Below are positions 36,487 to 46,361 of a stretch of 64,000 bases of DNA, one piece after another. The notes beneath the pieces are model-generated. The model was not told where the DNA came from. It did not search any database and was given only the letters and a program-made list of their open reading frames with translations. The stretch is from Bacillota bacterium. GTDB taxonomy: Bacteria; Bacillota; Clostridia; Christensenellales; SZUA-584. The stretch spans positions 124,001 to 188,000 of the forward strand of contig JAEYLC010000034.1 of the NCBI GenBank assembly GCA_023461435.1. The letters run 5' to 3'. Position numbers and translations under genes: made by a program. Every line of letters starts with the position of its first letter. Position 1 is the first letter of the stretch.

Positions 36487-37490
36487 GTAAGGATATCCGC
36501 CTGCTTTTGGAAGACGAAAGACCTGTGGCCAAAGCGCTCTGGAAAGAAGCCTTCCACGATACCGATGCGTTTATCGACTGGTACTTTGCCAACAAGGTGC
36601 TGGACGGCAATTCGCTGTGCATGTTCGACGGCGGAAAACTCATCTCCATTGTCCACATGATCCCGTATACGATCCGCATGCAGGGAAAGCCGGTGAATTC
36701 GGCATTTATCGCGGGCGTGGCCACAGCCTTAAACCGGCGCGGCGAAGGGCTGATGCGCACGATGCTGCTTGAGTCTTTAAAGCTGCTTCAGTCGCGCGGC
36801 ATATTCATGACACACCTGTATCCGTTCAGCCATACATTCTACGAAAATTTCGGCTGGACGGCTTACACGCATATGAGCCGCCAAAAGGTCAGCGCGGCGA
36901 GCCATCTGCGCGGCGCGGAGGTCGTCGAGACGATTGATGCATCCGTGCTGTCGACGATGTACAACCGCATGATGAACGCATACGACGGGTATGTGGTCAG
37001 GGGCAAGCGCGAGTGGAAGTGGCGGCTTGGGGAACTGTTAAGCGACGGCGGGCACTGTGCCGTGCTGATCCGGGACGACCGGGCCAGCGCCTATATGCTC
37101 TATCACAGCGACAAAGACAAAGCCGATATCATCGAAACGGTATATCAGGACGAAGCGGATATCGGCGCGCTGCTTGCGCATGTACTGTCACAAGGACATC
37201 ACCACGCCGAATACACTATACCGTCGGACGGTATGGGCGGCCTGAAGCACGGCATGGCGCGCGTCGTGGACGCAAAGGCGCTGCTTAAAGCTTTTGACGC
37301 ACAGGAGCTGCTCAAAGAGGTGGATATTGTGGACGATTTTGCTTCATGGAACAATACGGCGGGAGGGTGTAAAAAACGCTTGAACGTAGCCGAACTTGCG
37401 CGTATAGTCCACTGCGGGACAGCCAGACGGGACATCAGTGCAGGGCGCTATTTTGTGCCGCAGAAGACTTGCATTTTTGAAGCATATTGA
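36483..37490 (+). CDS. Eis-like GNAT acetyltransferase
   Basis: 335 residues with the two-GNAT plus sterol-carrier-like layout of the Eis family. The acetyl-CoA loop region reads IAGVATALNRRGEGLMRTML, followed by MTHLYPFSHTFYENFGWTAY, a family hallmark. Translationally coupled to the upstream gene (ATGA). The ATP synthase operon begins 15 bases after its stop, so it may share the transcript. Substrate unknown; Eis proteins acetylate amines, including aminoglycosides. Confidence 0.88.
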   Translation: MSKDIRLLLEDERPVAKALWKEAFHDTDAFIDWYFANKVLDGNSLCMFDGGKLISIVHMIPYTIRMQGKPVNSAFIAGVATALNRRGEGLMRTMLLESLKLLQSRGIFMTHLYPFSHTFYENFGWTAYTHMSRQKVSAASHLRGAEVVETIDASVLSTMYNRMMNAYDGYVVRGKREWKWRLGELLSDGGHCAVLIRDDRASAYMLYHSDKDKADIIETVYQDEADIGALLAHVLSQGHHHAEYTIPSDGMGGLKHGMARVVDAKALLKAFDAQELLKEVDIVDDFASWNNTAGGCKKRLNVAELARIVHCGTARRDISAGRYFVPQKTCIFEAY

Positions 37491-37505
37491 TTACAATAAA
37501 TTGTT

Positions 37506-37817
37506 ATGTGGGGTTTATTTGTGGGTATCGCTATCGGTGTGCTGCAGGTCATTGGCCTGAACGTATTCGGTAAGATGATACTTGGGGAGAATAACAAAGC
37601 GAAGGCGCTTGGTGCATTTTTACTGATTGTAAAAATGGCGCTGATTGTGCTCATCATTGTCCTCATATCCACGGTATCCCTGGCGCATGTGATTTGGACC
37701 GCGGGCGGTATGCTGCTCGGCCTGATAGGGGCTTTGGTATTCAACAACATGCGGCATCACAAAACAGATCATTCAGACCGCGAAATCACGGGCGGAAAGG
37801 ACAGCAGCAATGGTTGA
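37506..37817 (+). CDS. atpI: ATP synthase subunit I-like membrane protein
   Basis: 103 residues with membrane segments near residues 3-23, 40-60 and 68-85, and a charged tail. Small multi-helix proteins at the head of F-type ATPase operons are usually AtpI (c-ring assembly or Mg transport) or AtpZ-like. Sequence identity alone is weak; position is the main support. The end overlaps atpB by 8 bases. No strong ribosome binding site is seen before ATG 37506. Confidence 0.65.
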   Translation: MWGLFVGIAIGVLQVIGLNVFGKMILGENNKAKALGAFLLIVKMALIVLIIVLISTVSLAHVIWTAGGMLLGLIGALVFNNMRHHKTDHSDREITGGKDSSNG

Positions 37818-38535
37818 GCTTATGTCAACGGGTATTGGGCGGATGGCTTTTGAAATGGAGCAAGTGACGGTCACACCTCCAAAGGTTTCTATTTTCGGGC
37901 TGGAGGTCAACGAAACGCTTTTTCTCACATGGATTGTGATGCTCATTCTTTTTGTCGTTGCAGTTTTGGTCCGCATTTTTGTCATTCCCAAGTTCAAAAC
38001 CGTCCCAAAAGGCATACAGAATGTGTTCGAGATGTTTGTGGAGTTCTGTGAAAAGTTTACGAATTCGCAGCTCGGAAAGCGCGGCGCATCTTACGCGGCG
38101 TATATTTTTACGATTGCCGTGATGATTGTGAGCACGAGCTTTTTGGAGCTTTTCGGTTTTCGTCCGCCGGCCACGGATATCAACTTTACCGTCGCGATCG
38201 CGCTGATGTCGTTTGTATTGATCAATGCGTTCGGTTTTTATTATACGGGCTTTTTCGGGCGGCTCAAATGGTTTGTGAAGCCCAAGGCGTTTATGCTGCC
38301 CGTCAATTTGGTGACGCATGCCGTCATTCCTGTCTCGCTCTCGTTCCGTCTTTTTGGCAACATGTTTGCGGGGCTCGTCGTGATGGACCTTTTATACAGC
38401 GTTGTGGCGGTCGGCATACCGGCTGTGCTCGCCATCTATTTCAACCTGTTCCACGTGGGCATACAGACGTATATATTCCTCGTACTGACGCTTTCCTTCA
38501 TGGAGGAGACGGTGATGTATGGGGCAAAGAGATAG
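37810..38535 (+). CDS. atpB: F-type ATP synthase subunit a
   Basis: 241 residues, five or six membrane helices. The conserved helix SLSFRLFGNMFAG contains the essential Arg facing the c-ring, and the last helix FLVLTLSFMEE fits the family. An N-terminal periplasmic stretch is short. It forms the two ion half-channels. Start ATG 37810 lies inside the end of the upstream gene. Confidence 0.95.
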   Translation: MVELMSTGIGRMAFEMEQVTVTPPKVSIFGLEVNETLFLTWIVMLILFVVAVLVRIFVIPKFKTVPKGIQNVFEMFVEFCEKFTNSQLGKRGASYAAYIFTIAVMIVSTSFLELFGFRPPATDINFTVAIALMSFVLINAFGFYYTGFFGRLKWFVKPKAFMLPVNLVTHAVIPVSLSFRLFGNMFAGLVVMDLLYSVVAVGIPAVLAIYFNLFHVGIQTYIFLVLTLSFMEETVMYGAKR

Positions 38536-38572
38536 AATTACAAAAGTTTATTATTACTGGAGGTAAACAATC

Positions 38573-38794
38573 ATGACAGCACTAATAGCGATCGGCGTGG
38601 GCATTGCGGTTTTCACCGGCGTAGGCGCGGGCATTGGCATGGGAATTGCCACAAGCAAAGCGGCCGAAGCGGTGGCGCGGCAGCCCGAAGCGAGCGGCAA
38701 GATCAACGCGATGCTGCTTATCGGTCTCGCATTTGCCGAGACGACAGCGATTTACGGTTTTGTTATCGCCATTCTCATGATGGGTAAGATTTAA
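38573..38794 (+). CDS. atpE: F-type ATP synthase subunit c
   Basis: 73 residues forming a two-helix hairpin, with the ARQPEA loop (residues 35-40) that contacts gamma and epsilon. The ion-binding carboxylate is E56 in AETTAIYGF. In Na-coupled c subunits a Gln sits 33 residues before this Glu and Ser or Thr follows it; here M23 is at the Gln position while T57 is present. That argues for protons, or a weak Na site. GGAGG with good spacing precedes ATG 38573. Confidence 0.96.
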   Translation: MTALIAIGVGIAVFTGVGAGIGMGIATSKAAEAVARQPEASGKINAMLLIGLAFAETTAIYGFVIAILMMGKI

Positions 38795-38837
38795 CTGGGG
38801 GAGCGATAAAAGACCGACCATTAAGTGAGGTGTAACT

Positions 38838-39317
38838 ATGCTGGATATAGAGCCTTTGCAGATCGGCCTGCATGTATTAAATGTCGTTATCATGTTTTTC
38901 GTGCTCAAGCTGCTTATTTATAAGCCGATCTTGAAGTTCATGAAACATCGTGAGCATATGGTTTCCGACAGAATCGACGAGCTCGATGCGAGAGAGAAAC
39001 AGTTGATACAGCAAAAAGAAGAGTATGAGCATCTGATGGCAGAAGCGCATAACGAAGCGGCTGAACTCATCACAAAAAGCAATGAGATGGCCAGGGATCA
39101 TGCACGGGAGATACTTGACAACGCAAAAGAACACGCAAAGGGCCTTGTGGTGAGGGCAAAAAGAGAGATCGAAGCCGAAAAGGTACAGGCACGCCAGGAT
39201 ATGCGCAAACAGATCGCCGAGATGAGCATACAGATTGCCGAGAAGGTGCTGGAAAGAGAGATTTCTTTGGACGATAACCATAAGATCATTGACGAGTTCT
39301 TCGAGAGGGTGGGATAA
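38838..39317 (+). CDS. atpF: F-type ATP synthase subunit b
   Basis: 159 residues. One N-terminal membrane helix (LNVVIMFFVLKLLIYKPI) leads into a long charged coiled coil (about 40-150) that forms the peripheral stalk. The end ISLDDNHKIIDEFFERVG is where delta would bind. Its TAA (39315-39317) is followed at once, in the same frame, by the GTG of the delta-alpha fusion gene. Confidence 0.95.
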   Translation: MLDIEPLQIGLHVLNVVIMFFVLKLLIYKPILKFMKHREHMVSDRIDELDAREKQLIQQKEEYEHLMAEAHNEAAELITKSNEMARDHAREILDNAKEHAKGLVVRAKREIEAEKVQARQDMRKQIAEMSIQIAEKVLEREISLDDNHKIIDEFFERVG

Positions 39318-41129
39318 GTGGTTATCGAAGGAAAACTCAAATCGGCTGTACCGCTCGATGAGCTGACCGTACAGTCGATAAAAAAGCGCTTTGAAGCGCT
39401 CACCGGCGCGGACATCACTTTCAAAACAGAAATCGTTCCGGAATTACTGGGCGGTTTTGTTGTGGTCATCAATAACAAGGTCTACGACAGAAGCGTCCGT
39501 TCCCATTTGGGCAAAATCAAAAATTACATTATCGATACCGAAACGCCGTATCAGGAGGATGCCCTGGAAGCGGGCGATTTCAGCTTGGATTTTGACGCCG
39601 AGGAGTTCAGCGAGGCGGCCAGAGAGAGAATCGGCAAGTTTGCCGGCAATATCGACACCACCGAGGTGGGCACCGTCACGTACGCGGGAGACGGCATTGT
39701 GCATGTCGCGGGGCTCGAGGGCTGTAAGTACGGCGAATTGCTTGAGTTTGAAAGCGGCGCCTACGGTATTGTCATGAACCTCTCCAAAGAAAGCCTCGGA
39801 GCCGTGCTTTTAAGCGGCGCACAGGATGTTATCGAAGGCTCTACCGTGCGCAACACGGGCACTGTCGTGCAGGTGCCCGTCGGCGACGTGCTGCTTGGGC
39901 GAATCGTGAGCCCTCTTGGCGTGCCGATGGACAACAAAGGGAAAATCGCCGCGAGCAATTACCGGACGATAGAAGCGGAGGCGCCGCAGATCTTTGACAG
40001 AACGGGCGTCAAGCAATCGCTCGAAACGGGCATTCTGTCGATCGACAGCATGATCCCGATCGGCAAAGGGCAAAGAGAACTCATTATCGGGGACAGGCAG
40101 ACGGGAAAGACCGCCGTCGCCATCGATACGATACTCAATCAAAAGGGCAAAGACGTGTATTGTGTGTACGTGGCCATCGGCCAGAAGGCGTCCACGATCG
40201 CGTCCATCATACAGACGCTCGAAGAGGAAGGCGCGATGGACTATACCGTCGTTGTGGTTTCCACGGGCAGCGACTTGCCTTCCATGCAATACATTGCGCC
40301 GTATGCGGGTTGTGCGATCGCCGAGGAGTTCATGTACAACGGCAAGGACGTGCTCGTCGTTTACGACGACTTAAGCAAGCATGCCGTGGCATACAGAACC
40401 ATGTCGCTGCTGCTGCGCCGGCCGCCAGGCCGCGAAGCCTACCCGGGCGACGTTTTCTATCTGCATTCGCGTTTGCTGGAGCGGGCCGCGAAGCTGAACG
40501 ACGAACACGGCGGCGGGTCGATGACGGCGCTGCCCATCATCGAGACGATGGCGGGCGATATTTCGGCTTACATACCCACAAACGTCATTTCCATTACGGA
40601 CGGACAGATATTCCTTGAGTCGGAGCTTTTCAATGCGGGCATACGTCCGGCGGTCAACGTCGGCCTGTCGGTGTCGCGCGTGGGCGGCAGCGCCCAGACA
40701 AAGGCGATGCGAAAGGTGGCGGGGCGTCTTCGTCTTGATCTGGCGCAGTACCGCGAGCTCGCGGTGTTCGCTCAGTTCGCGTCCGACCTTGACAAGACGA
40801 CGCGTGAAACGCTTGAGCAGGGCGCAAGGCTCACCGAATCGTTAAAGCAGGGGCAGTATTCTCCGCTTCAAATGGCGAGTCAGGTCATATTGCTTTACAT
40901 CGCAGTCAACAAGTTTCTGGTCAAGCTGCCGATGACGCATGTCAAGCCGTTTTTAAGCCAGTATCTGCAGTACATCGATACGAATTTCCCGGAGGTGCGC
41001 ATCGGCATCAACAAATCGAGCGATTTGTCGGACTCTGCGATCAGCTCGCTCAAAAAAGCGGCTGAAGATTTCTTAATGATATACTGTCAGCAGAACGGGA
41101 TTAAACTGGAAGAAGAGGAAGACGCGTAA
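39318..41129 (+). CDS. atpA: Fused delta C-terminal domain + ATP synthase subunit alpha
   Basis: 603 residues, about 100 more than a normal alpha. Residues about 3-72 match the C-terminal domain of subunit delta ([13 protein letters not shown] ... [28 protein letters not shown]). An acidic linker follows (about 73-90), then alpha from [14 protein letters not shown] and [20 protein letters not shown]. Walker A is GDRQTGKT near residue 258; [15 protein letters not shown] and [14 protein letters not shown] are normal. The delta N-terminal helical bundle, which caps the three alpha N-termini, is not encoded here or anywhere in the operon. The start is GTG, directly after the atpF stop. Each F1 head would then carry three delta C-terminal domains. 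Confidence 0.93.
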   Translation: MVIEGKLKSAVPLDELTVQSIKKRFEALTGADITFKTEIVPELLGGFVVVINNKVYDRSVRSHLGKIKNYIIDTETPYQEDALEAGDFSLDFDAEEFSEAARERIGKFAGNIDTTEVGTVTYAGDGIVHVAGLEGCKYGELLEFESGAYGIVMNLSKESLGAVLLSGAQDVIEGSTVRNTGTVVQVPVGDVLLGRIVSPLGVPMDNKGKIAASNYRTIEAEAPQIFDRTGVKQSLETGILSIDSMIPIGKGQRELIIGDRQTGKTAVAIDTILNQKGKDVYCVYVAIGQKASTIASIIQTLEEEGAMDYTVVVVSTGSDLPSMQYIAPYAGCAIAEEFMYNGKDVLVVYDDLSKHAVAYRTMSLLLRRPPGREAYPGDVFYLHSRLLERAAKLNDEHGGGSMTALPIIETMAGDISAYIPTNVISITDGQIFLESELFNAGIRPAVNVGLSVSRVGGSAQTKAMRKVAGRLRLDLAQYRELAVFAQFASDLDKTTRETLEQGARLTESLKQGQYSPLQMASQVILLYIAVNKFLVKLPMTHVKPFLSQYLQYIDTNFPEVRIGINKSSDLSDSAISSLKKAAEDFLMIYCQQNGIKLEEEEDA

Positions 41130-41992
41130 TGGCTACCATGGCGGATATTAAGCACAGCATACGCTCGATTTCCGAAACAGAGCAGATTACGCGTGCAATG
41201 CACCTGATATCCACGTCCAAAATGAAAAAGGCCATCAACAAGTATGAGTCGAACCATGTGCATTTTGAACGTGTGCAGTCGGCGCTGATGGATATCTTTG
41301 CGCATACGACAGAGCTCGATCATCCGTATGTGGGTGAAAGCCGGGGGGGCAAAGCCGCTTATATCGTGATCGCGGCTGATAAGGGCATGTGCGGCGGATA
41401 TAATCACAACGTGCTGAATCTTTCGCTCGAGCATATGCAGCGGTTCTCCGATAAATACATACTGACGGTGGGGCATATGGCCCGCGCCTTTTTTGAACGC
41501 CGCGGCCAGATGGTCGACGTTGAATTTCTACATGTGTCGCAGAACCCATCGCTCTTTAACGCCCGCAATATCACGAGCGATATACTCGAGCTCTATGATA
41601 ACGGCATCATGGACGAAGTGTATGTGGTGTATACCAAGTTCATATCCGTGATGCGGCAGGAAGCGCGTGTGATCCGGCTGCTGCCGCTCTCCAAGGCCAA
41701 TCTCATCGATGTGACCGACGAAGCGCAATACAGCGCGGAGCTTTTCTACCATCCGACACCCAAGCAGGTGTTCGACGTGCTCGTGCCGCAGTACATCATC
41801 GGTCTTGTGTACGGCTGCCTCGTGCAAAGCTACGCGAGTGAGCAGTGCGCGCGCATGACGGCGATGGAGAACGCGACCAACAACGCGGAAGACATGATTG
41901 AGAGCCTCACAAAGGAGTACAACAGGGCGCGCCAGTTTGCCATTACCAACGAGATCTCCGAGATCATCGGGGCGCTCGATGCATTGAAATAG
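41129..41992 (+). CDS. atpG: F-type ATP synthase subunit gamma
   Basis: 287 residues, standard. The N-terminal helix (DIKHSIRSISETEQITRAMHLISTSKMKKA) and the C-terminal helix (ERARMTAMENATNNAEDMI-like) form the rotor coiled coil, with a Rossmann-like middle (ADKGMCGGYNHNV). The ATG shares its A with the alpha stop (TAATG), so translation is coupled. Confidence 0.95.
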   Translation: MATMADIKHSIRSISETEQITRAMHLISTSKMKKAINKYESNHVHFERVQSALMDIFAHTTELDHPYVGESRGGKAAYIVIAADKGMCGGYNHNVLNLSLEHMQRFSDKYILTVGHMARAFFERRGQMVDVEFLHVSQNPSLFNARNITSDILELYDNGIMDEVYVVYTKFISVMRQEARVIRLLPLSKANLIDVTDEAQYSAELFYHPTPKQVFDVLVPQYIIGLVYGCLVQSYASEQCARMTAMENATNNAEDMIESLTKEYNRARQFAITNEISEIIGALDALK

Positions 41993-43416
<1,424 letters not shown>

Positions 43417-43417
<1 letters not shown>

Positions 43418-43833
43418 TGCCTGCGAAGTATATGCTGGAAATCATCACGCCCGAGCGGATTTTTTTCCACGGAGAGGTGGAAAGCGTCATTATTCCGGCG
43501 CCCGACGGGTACATGAGCATACAGAGGATGCACGAGCCCATGGTGGCCGCCCTCAATATCGGGACCATGAGGATATTGGCGGACGGCGAATGGATGGAAT
43601 GCACGACATCGGAGGGGTTCGTTGAGGTGCGCCCCGACGAAACGATCATATTCTCGCAGACAGCCGAATGGCCGAACGAGATCGATATGCGCCGCGCACA
43701 GGAAGCCAGGGAACGCGCCGAGGAGCGTCTGCGCCAGCAGCTCAGCCATCAGGAATACATGCAAAATCAGATCGCGCTGGCCAGAGCCATGGTGCGCTTA
43801 AGGGCCGGGCGCAAGAGCAGGAACATCGACTGA
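43417..43833 (+). CDS. atpC: F-type ATP synthase subunit epsilon
   Basis: 138 residues. The N-terminal beta-sandwich (LEIITPERIFFHGEVESVIIPAPDGYMSIQ) is followed by two C-terminal helices (RRAQEARERAEERLRQQ). It couples the central stalk to the c-ring and can inhibit rotation. Its start overlaps the beta stop as TAATG. Last gene of the operon. Confidence 0.95.
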
Positions 43834-43841
43834 TTCGCATC

Positions 43842-43869
43842 AAACGCTGCATTTTTGCGGCGTTTCTTT
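43842..43869 (+). terminator. Terminator of the ATP synthase operon
   Basis: AAACGCTGC (43842-43850) pairs with GCGGCGTTT (43857-43865) with one wobble, followed by a T-rich stretch. Confidence 0.75.
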
Positions 43870-43921
43870 GTATAAAAAAGCTTTTTGATGCTGATTATAG
43901 GGCATTGCATCAGGAAAAATG

Positions 43922-43942
43922 CCTTCTCCTTTGAGGAGAAGG
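43922..43942. repeat. CCTTCTCCT hairpin repeat
   Basis: CCTTCTCCT (43922-43930) and AGGAGAAGG (43934-43942) are perfect reverse complements with a TTG loop. Related sequence recurs at 44351 and 47949. Confidence 0.6.
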
Positions 43943-44060
43943 TGCAGTTTGATGATTAACCCCAATATGTCATGCTTTTCGCTGCGCAGTCGATCGCTTA
44001 CGTTTGCTCAAAATCTTTATGCGTTATCGCATCACAATGAACGGAAAGCAACAATAGGGG

Positions 44061-44096
44061 TCATTCTGAACGAGCATCGCTAAGTGAAGAATCTGT
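44061..44096. repeat. Dispersed intergenic repeat (CATTCTGA...GAAGAATCTGT)
   Basis: Second copy of the motif seen at 32499-32533, with CATTCTGAA, a variable middle and GTGAAGAATCTGT. The gap 43870-44493 contains several such noncoding repeats and no gene. Confidence 0.5.
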
Positions 44097-44348
44097 TTTC
44101 AGATACTATTCCACTTCGTAGTCCTCGCTTCGCTCATCACTACGCAGTGGAATGGATGACAATATGAGTTGCTTTTCATAGCAATGACATTTGATTCTTT
44201 GTCATCATCTGAAGGGCCTTTTGTCCAAGCGCATTAAGCGGTGGGATGCTTCACTTCGCGTTATCGCTTCGTTCAGCATGACAAAAGGGGCTGTGAGCGG
44301 GAAGCGGCATGTGTCACCCTGAGTGTAAGCGAAGGGTCTCAAGTACAG

Positions 44349-44454
44349 AGCCTTCTTCTGGACGAGAAGGTGGCGCGCCGTAACGGATGAGGTCAAGGGA
44401 AAAATGGCACCTCATCAGTCACCTTCGGTGACAGCTTCCCCTCGAGGGGAAGCC
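44349..44454. repeat. About 105-bp REP/MITE-like element
   Basis: Starts with CCTTCTTCTGGACGAGAAGG and ends with CTTCCCCTCGAGGGGAAG. Inside, GGATGAGGT (44385-44393) pairs with ACCTCATC (44409-44416), and GTCACC with GGTGAC. The nested hairpins and repeated ends mark a structured mobile repeat. A decayed relative seems to lie at about 47948-47985. Confidence 0.6.
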
Positions 44455-44493
44455 ATTTACGGTATTAATTAAGATTTTCTCTTTGAGGGAGCC

Positions 44494-45075
44494 ATGACGG
44501 AACTCATTTTGTTAAGGCACGGCAAAACGTTGTGCAACGAAAAAGGCGTCTACTGCGGCAGCAGCAATCCGCCGCTGTCACCGCAGGGCATTGCCGAGAC
44601 AAAGCGCGCCGCCAGACTTTTTGAAGCGATTGAGCCGGATATTGTGTATGTCAGCGGCAGTCAGCGCGCTGTGCAGACCGCGCGCATTATTGTGCCGCGG
44701 CGGCCTGCCGTTATGCAGCAAACGCTTCGTGAAATGGACTTTGGCAGCTTTGAGGGGCTTCACGCGGACGAAATCGCGCAGCGTATGCCCGAAGCCTGGC
44801 AGGCGTACTTAAGCAGCCCGCAGACGTTTGAGTTTCCGGGCGGAGACAGCGTGCCGCGCTTTCTTGAAGGCGCTGTTAAGGCTGTCCGGCAGATTGCCGC
44901 ACAGCATGACGGGCAGCGCGTGCTCGTCGTAACGCATAAAGGCGTCATACTGGCGGCGCTCTCGCATCTGCTTCACGGTGACTTTCAGCATTGTTTTTGC
45001 TACGATATACGCCCGTCAGGGTTCGTAAGGCTTCGCGTTTTTGAAGACAGCAGCGTGATGACTCAGCTTTATTGA
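44494..45075 (+). CDS. Histidine phosphatase (phosphoglycerate mutase-like) protein
   Basis: 193 residues. The RHG motif LLRHGKT, the conserved middle EMDFGSFEG and VVTHKGVI with the second catalytic His define the family. Such small members include alpha-ribazole phosphatase (CobC) and sugar or nucleotide phosphatases. No cobalamin genes are nearby, so the substrate is open. It overlaps no gene; a TetR operon follows. Confidence 0.9.
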   Translation: MTELILLRHGKTLCNEKGVYCGSSNPPLSPQGIAETKRAARLFEAIEPDIVYVSGSQRAVQTARIIVPRRPAVMQQTLREMDFGSFEGLHADEIAQRMPEAWQAYLSSPQTFEFPGGDSVPRFLEGAVKAVRQIAAQHDGQRVLVVTHKGVILAALSHLLHGDFQHCFCYDIRPSGFVRLRVFEDSSVMTQLY

Positions 45076-45112
45076 TTGTTAACCTTTTTAAAGGTATAAA
45101 TTTCCGACTTTG

Positions 45113-45125
45113 GTCAATAATTGAC
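45113..45125 (+). promoter_or_regulatory. Palindromic operator candidate before the TetR gene
   Basis: GTCAAT-A-ATTGAC is a perfect 13-bp palindrome overlapping a TTGAC -35-like element, 33 bases before the TetR start. Autoregulation is likely. Confidence 0.55.
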
Positions 45126-45158
45126 GAAGATATATTGACAGTCACAAAGGAGGATGTT

Positions 45159-45737
45159 ATGCCAGCAGAAAGAGCGACAAAGATGCTGATATTAAGCAGC
45201 GCGCGCACATTGTTCAGCGAAAAAGGCTATGAGAATACGCCCGTCGAGGAGATATGCGTACTGGCCGGTATCGCGAAGGGGACGTTTTTCTACCACTTTG
45301 AGAGCAAGCAGTCCATCGTGCGCTATATTGTGGCCATGCAGCTTGAAGAATACAGCAGAAATTTATCTGAGCAGATGGAGACGCTCGGCGACGCCATCTC
45401 CAAGGCGGAATATTTTGTTTCCGCGCTGATTGAGCAGGGACAGACGGCGAACGAGGCCAATTCCTATTTTAAGGATCTGGAGCCCGAATGGTACAGCACG
45501 GTGGTGAAGGAAGAGCGCATGCTTGCGCTGCTGCCGCTGCTTGAAGACGTGGTGGCGGAGGGTATTGAGCAAGGGTATTTCCGTCTTAAGAATCCGTCGG
45601 CCTGTGCGACGATCGCGTTTTTGGGCATCGACTCGTATCTTCATTATAAGCCGATGCAAAGCGACGAAACAAAGAGCGGCATTCGCGAAATGACGGCCAA
45701 GACGCTTGGACTCAAGGAGGCGCTGTTCGCTCTGTAA
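45159..45737 (+). CDS. TetR-family transcriptional regulator
   Basis: 192 residues from ATG 45159, preceded by AAAGGAGG; a longer frame upstream crosses the operator and is discarded. The TetR helix-turn-helix is LILSSARTLFSEKGYENTPVEEICVLAGIAKGTFFYHF, split here as AGIAKGTFFYHF for the recognition helix. The C-terminal ligand domain is typical in length. The flavodoxin gene begins 15 bases later, so the pair form an operon, probably repressed by this protein. Confidence 0.93.
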   Translation: MPAERATKMLILSSARTLFSEKGYENTPVEEICVLAGIAKGTFFYHFESKQSIVRYIVAMQLEEYSRNLSEQMETLGDAISKAEYFVSALIEQGQTANEANSYFKDLEPEWYSTVVKEERMLALLPLLEDVVAEGIEQGYFRLKNPSACATIAFLGIDSYLHYKPMQSDETKSGIREMTAKTLGLKEALFAL

Positions 45738-45752
45738 TAAGGAGGTCAGGTC

Positions 45753-46247
45753 ATGGAAACGGCGGTTGTTTATTATTCGCTGGACGGCAGCACCAGAGAA
45801 GCCGCGAAGCTGATCGCGCAGCGTTTCGGCGCGGACGTTTTCGAGCTCGAAGAGGCCGGAAAGAAAAAAGGGAAGTTTCTTTTGTTCATGGCGGGCGGGT
45901 TTGGCGCGATGGCAGGCATACGAAGCCGCCTCAAACAAAATCCCGCCGGACAAATGCAGCAGTATGGGACAATCTATATCGGGTCGCCGATTTGGGCATC
46001 CCGAACGGTTCCCGCGGTCAATACGTTTTTGCATAAGCTCAATGCGCAGGACAAGCAGATCATATTTTTTACGGTGCAGGCCGATCCGAACCCGGCTCCG
46101 TCCAAAGGGCTCGAGAAGCTCATCGGAAGGCTCGAAAGAAGGGGCGCGGCCGTGAGCTGTGTGATCCGATTGCACGGCGCCAAGCCGGGGGAGACTGCAT
46201 CGCAGACGCACATGCACGAACAATTGGACAGAAGTTTTGTAGAATAA
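45753..46247 (+). CDS. Flavodoxin-like protein
   Basis: 164 residues. The FMN phosphate loop YYSLDGSTREAA, the IGSPIWASRTVPAV loop and a central FFTVQAD strand match the flavodoxin_4/IsiB-like group. It carries electrons with FMN or acts in protoporphyrinogen-like redox reactions. GGAGG precedes the ATG. Operon partner of the TetR gene. An inserted basic, hydrophobic stretch KKKGKFLLFMAGGFGAMAG may touch the membrane. Confidence 0.88.
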   Translation: METAVVYYSLDGSTREAAKLIAQRFGADVFELEEAGKKKGKFLLFMAGGFGAMAGIRSRLKQNPAGQMQQYGTIYIGSPIWASRTVPAVNTFLHKLNAQDKQIIFFTVQADPNPAPSKGLEKLIGRLERRGAAVSCVIRLHGAKPGETASQTHMHEQLDRSFVE

Positions 46248-46265
46248 CCGCCAGATTTGGCTATA

Positions 46266-46318
46266 TGTTACAATTATGTTACAGAAATATTGACACGGCG
46301 CAATTTTTAAGCTATCAT
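46266..46318 (+). promoter_or_regulatory. Promoter of hydrolase 1 with WalR-like direct repeat
   Basis: TGTTAC (46266-46271), 5 bases, TGTTAC (46277-46282), 7 bases, TTGACA (46290-46295), 17 bases, TATCAT (46313-46318). The repeat fits the WalR consensus TGTWAH-N5-TGTWAH. The same layout precedes hydrolases 2 and 3. Confidence 0.8.
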
Positions 46319-46361
46319 TGACTATGGGAATACGTATCCATCTTAACAAGGAGAGAGCTTG

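Noticed and set aside
38573..38794. Clear Na-coupled ATP synthase
   Set aside because: The Gln that completes the Na site is replaced by Met, so the sequence does not support a firm claim.
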